A stretch of DNA of 64,000 bases, taken from Marispirochaeta sp. (GTDB taxonomy: Bacteria > Spirochaetota > Spirochaetia > JC444 > Marispirochaetaceae). Where the stretch lies: contig NZ_OY764212.1 in NCBI RefSeq assembly GCF_963668165.1, positions 806,001 to 870,000 on the forward strand, read 5' to 3'. The notes under the pieces are model-generated. The model ran no database searches. It saw only the letters and a list, made by a program, of their open reading frames with translations, and had not been told where the DNA came from. Made by a program: the position numbers and the translations under genes. Positions 18,116 to 25,901 of the stretch are shown here, piece by piece; position 1 is the stretch's first letter; each line of letters begins with the position of its first letter.

Positions 18116-19621
18116 CTACTCATCATCGATTTTCAATTTCCTGCGAAATTTCATTTGACTGTAGATGATAATAATAAATGCAATCAGGAGAACAAGACCA
18201 AAGGGACGCATAAACATACCGGGAATATTGCCGGAATAGGTCACAAGCGCCCGCCGCAAGGACTGGTCGGCAACGGTACCTATCATGACACCCAGAACCA
18301 TTGGTGCCAGAGGAAAGCTTCGTAAGCGCATTACATATCCTACTACACCAAAGATGAACATCACCAGAACATCAAAGGTGTTAAACCCGACGCCCCAGGC
18401 CCCGATTATACCAAGACCAACGGCGACCGGAAGAATTACTTCACGCCTGACGGACAATAACCCGATAAAGTACTTCGAAAGCAGCCATGATAACAAACGG
18501 AATATTACCGCTGAAACCCAGAACAGGAAAATAATCTTGGCGATAAATCCGGGGAATTCAATAATGAGCATGGGGCCCGGCCGAATACCGTACATGAAAA
18601 ATGCAGCAAGCATTACAGCTGTCGGCCCGCTCCCGGGGATACCAAGCACCAGCATCGGAATCAAAGCACCGCCGGAAGTAGCATTATTCGCGACCTCAGG
18701 GGCAATTACTCCCTCGGGGATTCCAGTACCAAACTTGCTTCCATCCCTGGATTTTCTCTGGGCCATGTCGTAGGCCAGCCAGGGGGCGACAGATTCACCA
18801 ACACCCGGGACAATACCGACCCCAAGCCCGATCATAATAGAACGAAAGATGGTCCTGACATTCCCTTTAAGATCCTTGATCCTGGCTATCATCCGGCCCG
18901 GCTTTTCTGTTAACTGGTACGGAACTTTGTCACGAAGGACCCAGAAGACCTCGGTAATACCAAAAAGACCGATTAATACGGGCAGAAATTTGATACCCCG
19001 CATAAGATCCGGCGTATACCCATAGCGGAATACGCCCCAAATAGGGTCAGTTCCGATCATAACTACCAGGAAACCGGCGAACGCGGCAATCCATCCTTTT
19101 ACGGGATTCTTAGCACCAAGAGCCCCGGCGAGGGTAAGTCCGATCAGGGAAACGAGAAAAATCTCCCAGTCCCCCAGCTTCAAGGCAACAACAGCAATAA
19201 ACGGCAAAAGAATAAACGTTCCGAGCTCTCCGCCAATTTCTCCAAAAAAGCTCGACCAGGTTGCAAGTCCTACCGCTTCGCGGGATTTGCCGTTTCTTGC
19301 CATGGCATGTCCATCAAGAACAGTGGCAGCGGCAGCCGGCGTCCCCGGCATATTCAGGAGAATCGCGGTAATACTTCCCCCGTAAATCGCTCCGGTATAG
19401 ATTCCCACAAGAAGACCAATTCCGGCGTCCACCGGCATTTTAAACACGAATCCCAGCATCAGGGTCATGGACATGACCGCAGATATTCCGGGCAGGATAC
19501 CGCCGATCATTCCCAGCAGCCCACCAAGTACAAGCCCCAGTAAGGTTTGCGGATTTGTCAATACCGAAAGGGCCATGCTCGGCAGCATTGTCCACTCCTG
19601 TATCAGTATGCCCCAATCCAT
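18116..19621 (-). CDS. tctA: TTT transporter large membrane subunit TctA
   Basis: Inner-membrane permease of a tripartite tricarboxylate-type transporter, 501 residues with about 12 hydrophobic segments. Family motifs are GGLLGMIGGILPGISAVMS near residue 38, IYTGAIYGGSITAILLNMPGTPAA near 75, and GVGIVPGVGESVAPW. GGAGG lies 9 bases before ATG 19621. It is followed leftward by the gntR-aldolase operon and preceded by tctB. The substrate is probably a hydroxy- or sugar-acid carboxylate, inferred from the neighbours. Confidence 0.94.
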   Translation of the reverse strand: MDWGILIQEWTMLPSMALSVLTNPQTLLGLVLGGLLGMIGGILPGISAVMSMTLMLGFVFKMPVDAGIGLLVGIYTGAIYGGSITAILLNMPGTPAAAATVLDGHAMARNGKSREAVGLATWSSFFGEIGGELGTFILLPFIAVVALKLGDWEIFLVSLIGLTLAGALGAKNPVKGWIAAFAGFLVVMIGTDPIWGVFRYGYTPDLMRGIKFLPVLIGLFGITEVFWVLRDKVPYQLTEKPGRMIARIKDLKGNVRTIFRSIMIGLGVGIVPGVGESVAPWLAYDMAQRKSRDGSKFGTGIPEGVIAPEVANNATSGGALIPMLVLGIPGSGPTAVMLAAFFMYGIRPGPMLIIEFPGFIAKIIFLFWVSAVIFRLLSWLLSKYFIGLLSVRREVILPVAVGLGIIGAWGVGFNTFDVLVMFIFGVVGYVMRLRSFPLAPMVLGVMIGTVADQSLRRALVTYSGNIPGMFMRPFGLVLLIAFIIIIYSQMKFRRKLKIDDE

Positions 19622-19681
19622 CTAGTTAACCTCCATACGGTCATATAATCTCATATTTATCATAACGATTTAAAACCCTGT

Positions 19682-20188
19682 TTACGGTAACGGCATCTGA
19701 TATACGGTTGGAATAATATAAGCTATCAATACCGTATTCATGACGCTGTATAAAAGAACTCGCCACAGTTTTCCAACCTGCAGATAATAGTAGATGACAA
19801 ATAAAAAGACGAAAGTTAGAAGAATAAAATTAACCACGCCCACCAATGCTATATAGACTCCGGTCAACAGCGCCAACACTACGGATCTTCTGACAGTCTC
19901 ATCTTCACGGGCACCTTTGAACCATTCGGACAGACTTAAACGGGCTGACGTGTTTCTCTTTACAGTTTCAATAATAAGAATAACAGATAAGACAATGACC
20001 AATATGGACAGGAGCATCGGGGTGAACCCCGCTGAAGTAATAAAACCCATATTCGATTTGTAAGTAAACTGTGTCGCGCCGATAAACATGAAAACTGCAA
20101 ACAGAAGGAAACCACAGGCCGCCAGAATATCCGAAAGGGCATCATTGCCTGAAGCTTGTGTCTGTTCATTCGACTGATTATCTTTCAT
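19682..20188 (-). CDS. tctB: TTT transporter small membrane subunit TctB
   Basis: 168 residues with four predicted membrane helices, the usual TctB size and shape (hydrophobic segments near residues 20-40, 53-73, 103-130 and 140-160). GAGAGG precedes ATG 20188. In an intact operon it would follow tctC directly. Here an IS110 element lies between them, so its expression may depend on readthrough or on a promoter brought by the IS. Confidence 0.82.
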   Translation of the reverse strand: MKDNQSNEQTQASGNDALSDILAACGFLLFAVFMFIGATQFTYKSNMGFITSAGFTPMLLSILVIVLSVILIIETVKRNTSARLSLSEWFKGAREDETVRRSVVLALLTGVYIALVGVVNFILLTFVFLFVIYYYLQVGKLWRVLLYSVMNTVLIAYIIPTVYQMPLP

Positions 20189-20244
20189 GATTAATGCCTC
20201 TCTCTAATTAGGCTACAGTAATATCATTATCACATTTTGCAGAC

Positions 20245-20272
20245 TCAGAGGCAGCCATATGACTGCCTCTGA
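20245..20272 (-). promoter_or_regulatory. Stem-loop upstream of tctB (former tctC-tctB intercistronic hairpin)
   Basis: Ten-bp perfect stem TCAGAGGCAG/CTGCCTCTGA with an 8-base loop and no T tract. Its position fits the post-binding-protein hairpins seen in the TRAP and ABC operons, now cut off from tctC by the IS. Confidence 0.65.
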
Positions 20273-20317
20273 TAATAACTCTGAAAGAAAACTTATGGGC
20301 ACCTCCTATGTTTTACG

Positions 20318-21409
20318 TCAAGACCCCAATCCAATAATTTGTAATTTATGATATTTCAGCTTCGCAAGCCTCTCTTTAAGCTGGCTATACCGATAATATG
20401 TCTTCTTTGTCACCAAGGTGTACAGAAGCTTTACTAATCTCCGAGCAATGGCAATAATCGCTACTGCTTTAGGTTTTCGAGTGATTAAAGTTTTGTAAGC
20501 CTCTTTCAAGTGCCCCCCACTTTTCGAACGCACCAGTGACCATGCTGCCTGTACGATCACTCTGCGCAAATATGCACATCCTCGCTTTGATATTGGCCCC
20601 ATTCGATGAGTTTCCCCAGAGCTATCGACCCGAGGTGTGAGGCCTGCGTAGTTTGCCACCTGATCTGCATTCGCAAATCGACTTCCATCCCCTACGTAGG
20701 CAATAAAAGCCAACGCGGTAGCAGGACCGACTCCTGGGACAGACATGAGAATCCCAGTGTTCTTCTCGGATTCCAGGAACTGCTTTGTTTCCTGTTCTAA
20801 ATCTTCAATAATCGCTTCACAGTAGGCAACCATTTCTATCAGTCGCCTCGCTTCTCGAACATGCCGTCCGGTAAGAAGGGTCAATACGTTCTTCTCTCTG
20901 TTCGATGCCGTTTTTAGATCCGCTTTCGTTATCGTTGTAATACCCGAATCGAGAAACACACTATGGAGCCGGTTTATGTACCTTGTTCGGTCTGCTTTGT
21001 AAGTTGCCAGTTCGGCTACAACTGACCTCTCCTCTTCCTCTTTCTTCGTTGGCAACGGTACGGTTGGCAATTCTTCTACCGGGTTCCGCTGTAACAGGCG
21101 GGCAATTTGTACTGCATCTTCCCTATCCGTTTTTTTCAGCGATTGGTAAATCATTGCAAGCTTCCCAGGGTTCAGAACAACAACATGGCACCCAACCCGG
21201 TCAGTCAGATATCGAGCAATATTGAACGCATTGTTCCCCGCTTCCAGTCCTACCAAATCATCATTACCCAATCTCTTGGCAAGTCGCTCTAAGCCAATCC
21301 CATCGGCTTTTCCATTGAACTGTTGATTCTTGGCTTTCTCATCGAGAATCGCACACTGGTAAGTCCGTTTACCAAGGTCGATGCCTACATACCGAATCTT
21401 CTCTTCCAT
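20318..21409 (-). CDS. IS110-family recombinase/transposase
   Basis: 363 residues, full length. The RuvC-like DEDD domain has Asp11 (VGIDLGK), Glu56 (GLEAGN) and Asp95/Asp98 (KTDREDA). The C-terminal Transposase_20 domain contains VPGVGPATALAF and GLTPRVDSSGE. The catalytic serine candidate is Ser274 in GPISKRGCAYLRR. Both active-site halves look intact, so the element may be functional. GGAGG precedes ATG 21409. The long upstream non-coding region is typical of the IS110 group rather than the IS1111 group. Confidence 0.92.
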   Translation of the reverse strand: MEEKIRYVGIDLGKRTYQCAILDEKAKNQQFNGKADGIGLERLAKRLGNDDLVGLEAGNNAFNIARYLTDRVGCHVVVLNPGKLAMIYQSLKKTDREDAVQIARLLQRNPVEELPTVPLPTKKEEEERSVVAELATYKADRTRYINRLHSVFLDSGITTITKADLKTASNREKNVLTLLTGRHVREARRLIEMVAYCEAIIEDLEQETKQFLESEKNTGILMSVPGVGPATALAFIAYVGDGSRFANADQVANYAGLTPRVDSSGETHRMGPISKRGCAYLRRVIVQAAWSLVRSKSGGHLKEAYKTLITRKPKAVAIIAIARRLVKLLYTLVTKKTYYRYSQLKERLAKLKYHKLQIIGLGS

Positions 21410-21679
21410 TTTTCCCTCCTTTCGGTTATAAGAAGGACTGGGAGTCTTTGGTCAGACGCGAGTTACACCGTACTCCTATTCGCGGTTGCGCCGGTCACTC
21501 GGCGCACCGCTCTATGGTGTTCGGTGGCAGGTTTCAGTTAATCTCTAAAGCGAGGTCTTATGCCTCCCGGTGCCCTCAACCTACCGCCGGCTCCCCAATC
21601 CCGTCAGATAGAGGATAACTCTCTGCGCCCAACCACGTAAATCATACAATCTCTAAAAACTACTCTTTTTGCCCTTATG
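21410..21679 (-). ncRNA. Candidate bridge-RNA region of the IS110 element
   Basis: About 270 bases without a credible gene, between the proposed left end and the recombinase start. Stem-loops include GGTGCGCCG paired with CGGCGCAACC across a 6-base loop (about 21482-21508). IS110-group elements are known to encode a guide (bridge) RNA here. The loops carrying target and donor guides were not assigned. Confidence 0.5.
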
Positions 21680-21693
21680 TAAAAAAAGCCGTC

Positions 21694-22824
21694 TTACTGA
21701 GCAAGCTCACTCTTATACAGTTCCTCAACCTTGGCAGGCCAGGGACGAACATTCTTTGCAGCCTCGTTGTGGGGCCACTCCCAATTGGTTACCCGGGGGA
21801 TATCAAACGTTGCAGGACTGGTATCGACAATACCGTAGTCGTACTGGGCCCAACCGCGACCGGCGCCTACAATAGCTGCCGCCTCGTCCGCTGCATCGCC
21901 CATCTTGGGATCTACAATAATCCCGCGGGCTTCAAGAGCTTCCTTAAACCTGTCCTGCTTAACCGCATGAACAAAAGCTTCGGCAATTTTTTCAACAACA
22001 GCTTCGGGAGTGTCACGCTTAATGGCAATTCCCCAATAGGGATTGATGGACATGTAGACTTCAAGTTCGGGATAGTATTTTGTGATTGTGGGGAAGGTTA
22101 CACCGCGCCATACATAGTCTTTGGAATAGAGGTTGGCAATCGGTTTGATTCTTCCCTCTTCGGCCCAGTCGGAAACATCGCCCAGGGATACGGAAATGTA
22201 TTCCACATCACCGGAAAGAAGATACCGTCCAGCCTCGCGGCCGCCATTGTAGGGAACTTCCTGTACCTTATCGGCGATTCCTGCAGCCTGGGAAAAAACC
22301 TCGCCAAAGATGGAACCATTACCACCCCGGCTGGTGGTACCATACTTCACGACCTTGCTGCCGTTTTTGATGGCGTTAACAAGAGCAGGCAGATCTTTGT
22401 AACCGGAATCGCTGCGTACATAGATGGTAGTCGCGCCCATACCGGCGGGGAAAGGATAGAACTCCTCCCAGCCGATCTTTGCCTGCTTTGTAATCGGATA
22501 GGTAGCCTGAACCTGAGCACCTCCGAACCAGCGATAGCCATCACTATCTGCCTGATATACGTTCTGATACGCTATACCCCCGTTGGCGCCTTCCATGTTA
22601 GTGATCTTTACTTCCTGTCCGAAGAATTCTCCCATCTCCTGCGCCAGGGCCCGAACCGTAGTATCAGAAGTACCACCTGCCGACCATCCTACCATGGCAT
22701 TAATGGGACGGGCAGGCCAAACAGCCTGTCCAGACTCCTTGGCACCTTCTGCGAAAACCGGCATTGCAAGATAAAGTACGAACAGTGCACCGATTAAACC
22801 AATGAAAAACCTTTTCTCCTTCAT
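21694..22824 (-). CDS. tctC: TTT transporter periplasmic binding protein TctC
   Basis: Bug/TctC-type solute-binding protein of 376 residues. A Sec signal peptide ends in PVFAEGAKES and the mature protein begins with WPARPINAMVGWSAGGTSD, the carboxylate-binding loop region. ITNMEGANGGIAYQNVY and YVRSDSGYKDLPALV are further family segments. ATG 22824 is chosen because AGGAGG lies 5 bases upstream. The in-frame start at 22920 would add 32 non-signal residues. An operator TTGTATACCA lies about 50 bases upstream. Confidence 0.92.
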   Translation of the reverse strand: MKEKRFFIGLIGALFVLYLAMPVFAEGAKESGQAVWPARPINAMVGWSAGGTSDTTVRALAQEMGEFFGQEVKITNMEGANGGIAYQNVYQADSDGYRWFGGAQVQATYPITKQAKIGWEEFYPFPAGMGATTIYVRSDSGYKDLPALVNAIKNGSKVVKYGTTSRGGNGSIFGEVFSQAAGIADKVQEVPYNGGREAGRYLLSGDVEYISVSLGDVSDWAEEGRIKPIANLYSKDYVWRGVTFPTITKYYPELEVYMSINPYWGIAIKRDTPEAVVEKIAEAFVHAVKQDRFKEALEARGIIVDPKMGDAADEAAAIVGAGRGWAQYDYGIVDTSPATFDIPRVTNWEWPHNEAAKNVRPWPAKVEELYKSELAQ

Positions 22825-22870
22825 GAGAACCTCCTGGGTTTGAATATTATTGTGTACTTTTTTTATCTCA

Positions 22871-22880
22871 TTGTATACCA
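22871..22880 (-). promoter_or_regulatory. GntR/FCD operator before tctC
   Basis: TTGTATACCA, the same site type as in the gntR promoter (17990-18010) and before the LarA-like gene (23021). Confidence 0.65.
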
Positions 22881-23020
22881 ACAATATTTTCATATTAGGA
22901 CCAAATTCTGCATCTGTCAATCAGATTGTAAGAAATTACATCCTGTTTAAGCCTTGCAGATCCTCCCGTCAGCACATATAATCCTTTAATGGTATTTTCC
23001 AAGAATACGATATTCTATCT

Positions 23021-23032
23021 TTTGTATACAAA
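23021..23032 (+). promoter_or_regulatory. GntR/FCD operator before the LarA-like gene
   Basis: Perfect 12-bp palindrome TTTGTATACAAA located 36 bases before ATG 23068. Confidence 0.7.
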
Positions 23033-23067
23033 CTAAACAGATCTGCAAGCAGGAGAAAGTAGAAATT

Positions 23068-24336
23068 ATGGATTCTATCAGCAAAATCCTGGACCCAATG
23101 CCCGTACCCCGAATGTACCGAGTGCATCACCGCATTGAAGGCCCCGCTATACACGACATACCCCGGGAGGTACGTATTCAACTCTCCTCCCGGAATGCCA
23201 TGGCGAATATCAGAAAAGGTCAGAGCATAGCTGTTACCGTCGGCAGCAGGGGAATCGTAAATCAGCCTCTGGTCGTCAAAACCCTGGTTGAAGAACTAAA
23301 GAAAGCCGACGCACATCCATTTCTTATACCCGCCATGGGCAGTCACGGCGGTGCCACCGCGGAGGGTCAAATTGAGATTCTGCATGACCTGGGTTTTACC
23401 GAAGAGTTCATTGGGGCTCCTATTAAGGCAAGTATGGAAACCGTCCAGATTGGAGTAACACCCTCCGGACTTCCGGTATACATAGACAAATACGCCCACG
23501 AAGCCGACGGAATCGTACTGGTAAACCGGGTTAAGGTTCACACCTCTTTTACCGGGGAGATAGAAAGCGGATTGATAAAAATGAGTGTTATCGGCCTGGG
23601 AAAGCAAAAAGGTGCAGAAATCTGTCACGAACTCGGCTTCGAGCAGATGGAAACCAGACTCCTGGAAATATCCCGGACAACGATCGAGAAATGTTCCATA
23701 CTCTTTGGACTCGCCATGCTGGAAAACGGTCAGCACGAGACCGCGGAGATACACATTGTGCCAAAAGACAAGATCGAGGAACAGGAGATTCAGCTGCAAA
23801 AGAGGGCAAAGGAACTCCTTGCCAGGGTCCCCTTTGAGAAACTGGAAGTCCTGATCATAGACAGGATCGGAAAAGAGATCAGCGGTGCAGGACTGGACCC
23901 CAATGTAGTCGGACGTTATCACACCGGACTCGGCAGCGGCGGACCATCGGTAACCAGAATCAGCATACTTGATATTACAGACGCCTCTCACGGCAACGGC
24001 TGTGGTCTTGGAATTGGAGACTTTACAACCCGACGGGCCTTTGAAAAGTTCGATTTTGCCGCCTCCTATCCTAACTCGCTCACCTCAAACGTGACGGTTT
24101 CGTCAAAGATTCCCCTGGTCATGAAAAACGACCGCCAGGCAATACAGGCGGCGATTAAGACCTGCCTGCTGTGGGACAAAACCCGGGCCCGACTGGTACA
24201 TATACACGATACCCTTTCTCTGGAGGAGTTCGAAGTATCGGAAACCCTGCTTCAGGAGGTTGAAGACAACCCGAACCTGGAGGTGATCGAAGGACCGTAT
24301 GAGCTTCATTTCGACAAAGACGGAAACCTTGTATAG
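23068..24336 (+). CDS. LarA-like (lactate racemase N-terminal domain) protein
   Basis: 422 residues with the DUF2088/LarA N-terminal fold. GSRGIVNQPLVVKTL and AMGSHGGATAEGQ (near residues 52 and 92) match the nucleotide/nickel-pincer-binding region. NRVKVHTSFTGEIESGLIKM and GLGKQKGA follow. LarA uses a nickel pincer cofactor to racemise lactate, and relatives epimerise other 2-hydroxyacids. Divergence from tctC and the shared operator suggest it acts on the acid imported by the TTT system, perhaps setting its C2 configuration before the dehydrogenase. I did not verify the cofactor lysine. AGGAG lies 12 bases before ATG. Confidence 0.75.
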   Translation: MDSISKILDPMPVPRMYRVHHRIEGPAIHDIPREVRIQLSSRNAMANIRKGQSIAVTVGSRGIVNQPLVVKTLVEELKKADAHPFLIPAMGSHGGATAEGQIEILHDLGFTEEFIGAPIKASMETVQIGVTPSGLPVYIDKYAHEADGIVLVNRVKVHTSFTGEIESGLIKMSVIGLGKQKGAEICHELGFEQMETRLLEISRTTIEKCSILFGLAMLENGQHETAEIHIVPKDKIEEQEIQLQKRAKELLARVPFEKLEVLIIDRIGKEISGAGLDPNVVGRYHTGLGSGGPSVTRISILDITDASHGNGCGLGIGDFTTRRAFEKFDFAASYPNSLTSNVTVSSKIPLVMKNDRQAIQAAIKTCLLWDKTRARLVHIHDTLSLEEFEVSETLLQEVEDNPNLEVIEGPYELHFDKDGNLV

Positions 24337-24386
24337 CAAAAACTATCTTGACAGGCAGCCCCGACTAGGTTTATGTGAATCTTAGA

Positions 24387-24536
24387 TAGTGTTCACAAGC
24401 GTGGTGATGAACAATGTGCGGGATTCGAGAATTGCCGGGAATCTGGAAAAAACTCCGTAACGCTGCATACGGGAGTAGATAATTCTCTGTCGGCAGGAGT
24501 TTTACTTCAGATTCATCCCCACGGTTCAGGACACTA
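24387..24536. mobile_element. MITE-like palindromic element, 150 bp
   Basis: Two 25-base inverted arms (24387-24411 and 24512-24536) match at about 20 of 25 positions. They begin TAGTGT and end ACACTA, and include TA at each edge, as for Tc1/mariner-IS630-type MITEs. The interior has no gene. It abuts the tRNA-Ala gene and supplies a TATATAAAT box close upstream of it. Confidence 0.6.
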
Positions 24537-24549
24537 TATAAATCTTACC

Positions 24550-24623
24550 GGGGCTGTAGCTCAGCTGGCTAGAGCAGTTGGTTCGCAATCAACAGGTCGT
24601 GGGTTCGACTCCCATCAGCTCCA
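24550..24623 (+). tRNA. tRNA-Ala (anticodon CGC)
   Basis: Complete cloverleaf. The acceptor stem GGGGCTG/CAGCTCC contains the G3-U70 pair diagnostic for alanine. The D arm is GCTC/GAGC, the anticodon stem GTTGG/TCAAC has loop TTCGCAA, and the T arm is GTGGG/CCCAT with TTCGACT. The discriminator base is A and CCA is not encoded. Anticodon CGC reads GCG codons. Confidence 0.96.
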
Positions 24624-24627
24624 TAAC

Positions 24628-24662
24628 GAAAAAAGGTCTGCCGAAACGGTGGACCTTTTTTC
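24628..24662 (+). terminator. tRNA-Ala terminator
   Basis: Perfect 11-bp stem GAAAAAAGGTC/GACCTTTTTTC (24628-24638 with 24652-24662) ending in six T. Confidence 0.93.
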
Positions 24663-24675
24663 GCTTAAGGGAAAA

Positions 24676-24802
24676 GATGGGAGTCGAAACGAAGTGAGCG
24701 CCGAGCAGGTGCGAGGATAAGCGCACAGGATGTGCGCGGCAGCGAACGGAGGCGGCTCGGAGACCGGAGACACGATGTCGACGGTCGAAGAGGACTCCCA
24801 TC
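24676..24802 (+). ncRNA. Candidate structured RNA module 1 (127 nt)
   Basis: Closed by GATGGGAGTC (24676-24685) pairing with GACTCCCATC (24793-24802). Internal hairpins are GCGCAC-AGGAT-GTGCGC (24721-24737) and GAC-ACGAT-GTC (24769-24779). It is followed by the remaining tRNA 3' copy and its own terminator (24810-24845). No promoter is obvious, so it might be released from a readthrough tRNA transcript. Confidence 0.6.
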
Positions 24803-24809
24803 AGCTCCA

Positions 24810-24845
24810 AAAACAAGAGGTCCGCTTCTGCGGGCCTTTTGTTTT
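24810..24845 (+). terminator. Terminator behind module 1
   Basis: Sixteen-bp stem (24810-24825 with 24830-24845) with two G-T wobbles, a TTCT loop and a TTTTGTTTTTT tail. Confidence 0.9.
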
Positions 24846-24853
24846 TTGTAAGA

Positions 24854-24980
24854 GATGGGAGTCAAAACAAGCGAACGCGGCCCGGACAGGGCCGGAAGCG
24901 AAACAGGATGTTGAGCGCCAGTGAGCGCGTCGGCCTGCAGGGAGGCGGCACGATGCCGCCGACCGAAAGGGACTCCCATC
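24854..24980 (+). ncRNA. Candidate structured RNA module 2 (127 nt)
   Basis: Same length and layout as module 1, with closing arms GATGGGAGTC/GACTCCCATC at its ends. Two hairpins sit at the same offsets: AAC-AGGAT-GTT (from offset 48) and GGC-ACGAT-GCC (offset 93). Compared with module 1 the loops are conserved while one pair in each stem changes on both sides (C-G to A-T and A-T to G-C). That is compensatory change. Confidence 0.6.
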
Positions 24981-25063
24981 AGCACACATTCAGGTTTACC
25001 AGGAAATTTGAAAGGTAGATTGTTCTCTACTATGATATAAATACCAGGAGCAAAGATATTAAC

Positions 25064-25849
25064 ATGAAAAAAGCAAAACTATTATCAATCAGTAACGTAA
25101 TTCTCTTTATTGGTGTTCTAATAGTAAATGCGGCAGCGAACGCACTGCCAATAAACGGATATAATACGGGTGAATTATCCGATATGTATCCTAATCTGTT
25201 TGTACCTGCAGGGATAACGTTTTCTATTTGGGGAGTAATCTACATCCTTTTAGCTATATTCTCGATTTATTCATTAATACTGGTCTTTAAAGGTTCGGAA
25301 ACCAATAGGATCTATTATAACGGATTCGGTTTATACTTTGCATTTTCGAGCATAGGTAATATCGCCTGGATATTCTTGTGGCATTACAAACTGATAGCAT
25401 TATCAGTACTGGCGATGCTGCTGATATTAGTATCACTCATTTTTACCTACATCAGGATACAAGATTCAACGCATAATTTACCAAAGGCCAAACTTTTGCT
25501 GCTCAAGATTCCTATAAGTATCTATTTAGGATGGATTTGTGTTGCGACTATAGCAAATATTACTGACTTCTTAGCCGATCGCGGATGGAATGGATTTGGT
25601 ATAAGCGAAGTTGTCTGGACCGTTGTTGTAATAACAGTTGCCGCGGTACTGGGTATCGCATTTATCATAAAGAATAATGATATTTTCTATCCTTTGGTTG
25701 TTATATGGGCATTTATAGGAATCATTATAAAACGAAATGCCGTTGCTATAGAAGCAGAACAGCCAATCGTCTTCGCTTCATACCTTATGATAGCCATTCT
25801 TGCTGTTGGAATACTCTACAAAATCAGGAAAAAGGAAATTTATGATTAA
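25064..25849 (+). CDS. TspO/MBR-family (tryptophan-rich sensory) membrane protein
   Basis: Integral membrane protein of 261 residues with about eight hydrophobic segments. The N-terminal part NALPINGYNTGELSDMYPNLF with PAGITFSIWGVIYILL is characteristic of the long TspO-like family annotated as tryptophan-rich sensory protein. It is larger than classical TspO (about 160 residues). A role in tetrapyrrole or stress sensing is known for TspO but cannot be transferred safely. It has no obvious operon partner: the tRNA repeats lie upstream and the ABC operon converges downstream. Confidence 0.7.
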   Translation: MKKAKLLSISNVILFIGVLIVNAAANALPINGYNTGELSDMYPNLFVPAGITFSIWGVIYILLAIFSIYSLILVFKGSETNRIYYNGFGLYFAFSSIGNIAWIFLWHYKLIALSVLAMLLILVSLIFTYIRIQDSTHNLPKAKLLLLKIPISIYLGWICVATIANITDFLADRGWNGFGISEVVWTVVVITVAAVLGIAFIIKNNDIFYPLVVIWAFIGIIIKRNAVAIEAEQPIVFASYLMIAILAVGILYKIRKKEIYD

Positions 25850-25901
25850 TCGCCTTTGTTTAAGTCAACTTGGATTATAACTGATGTGTAAAATAAGATA
25901 A

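Larger units (their letters stand above)
20292..21679 (-). mobile_element. IS110-family insertion sequence between tctB and tctC
   Basis: A 363-residue DEDD recombinase gene with a 26-base 3' flank and about 270 bases of non-coding 5' flank. CTTATG occurs at both proposed edges (20292-20297 and 21674-21679) and could be the short core. There are no terminal inverted repeats, as expected for the family. The ends are tentative: they come only from this shared hexamer and from the need to fit between two neighbouring operon genes. Confidence 0.7.
24607..24983 (+). repeat. Tandem copies of the tRNA-Ala 3' end
   Basis: GACTCCCATCAGCTCCA, the last 17 bases of the tRNA, recurs exactly at 24793-24809 and as GACTCCCATCAGC at 24971-24983, giving repeat units of 186 and 178 bases. 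Inverted copies of its first ten bases lie at 24676-24685 and 24854-24863. Reading frames here are low-complexity and antisense to the tRNA, so I do not call genes. Confidence 0.9.

Noticed and set aside
24607-24983. CRISPR-like array
   Set aside because: Only three copies of one tRNA-derived segment, with homologous rather than unique spacers.
24589-24989. Several frames of 60-106 codons antisense to tRNA-Ala and its repeats
   Set aside because: Arg/Ser-rich, overlapping the tRNA and terminators, without ribosome sites. They are by-products of the repeated tRNA 3' end.
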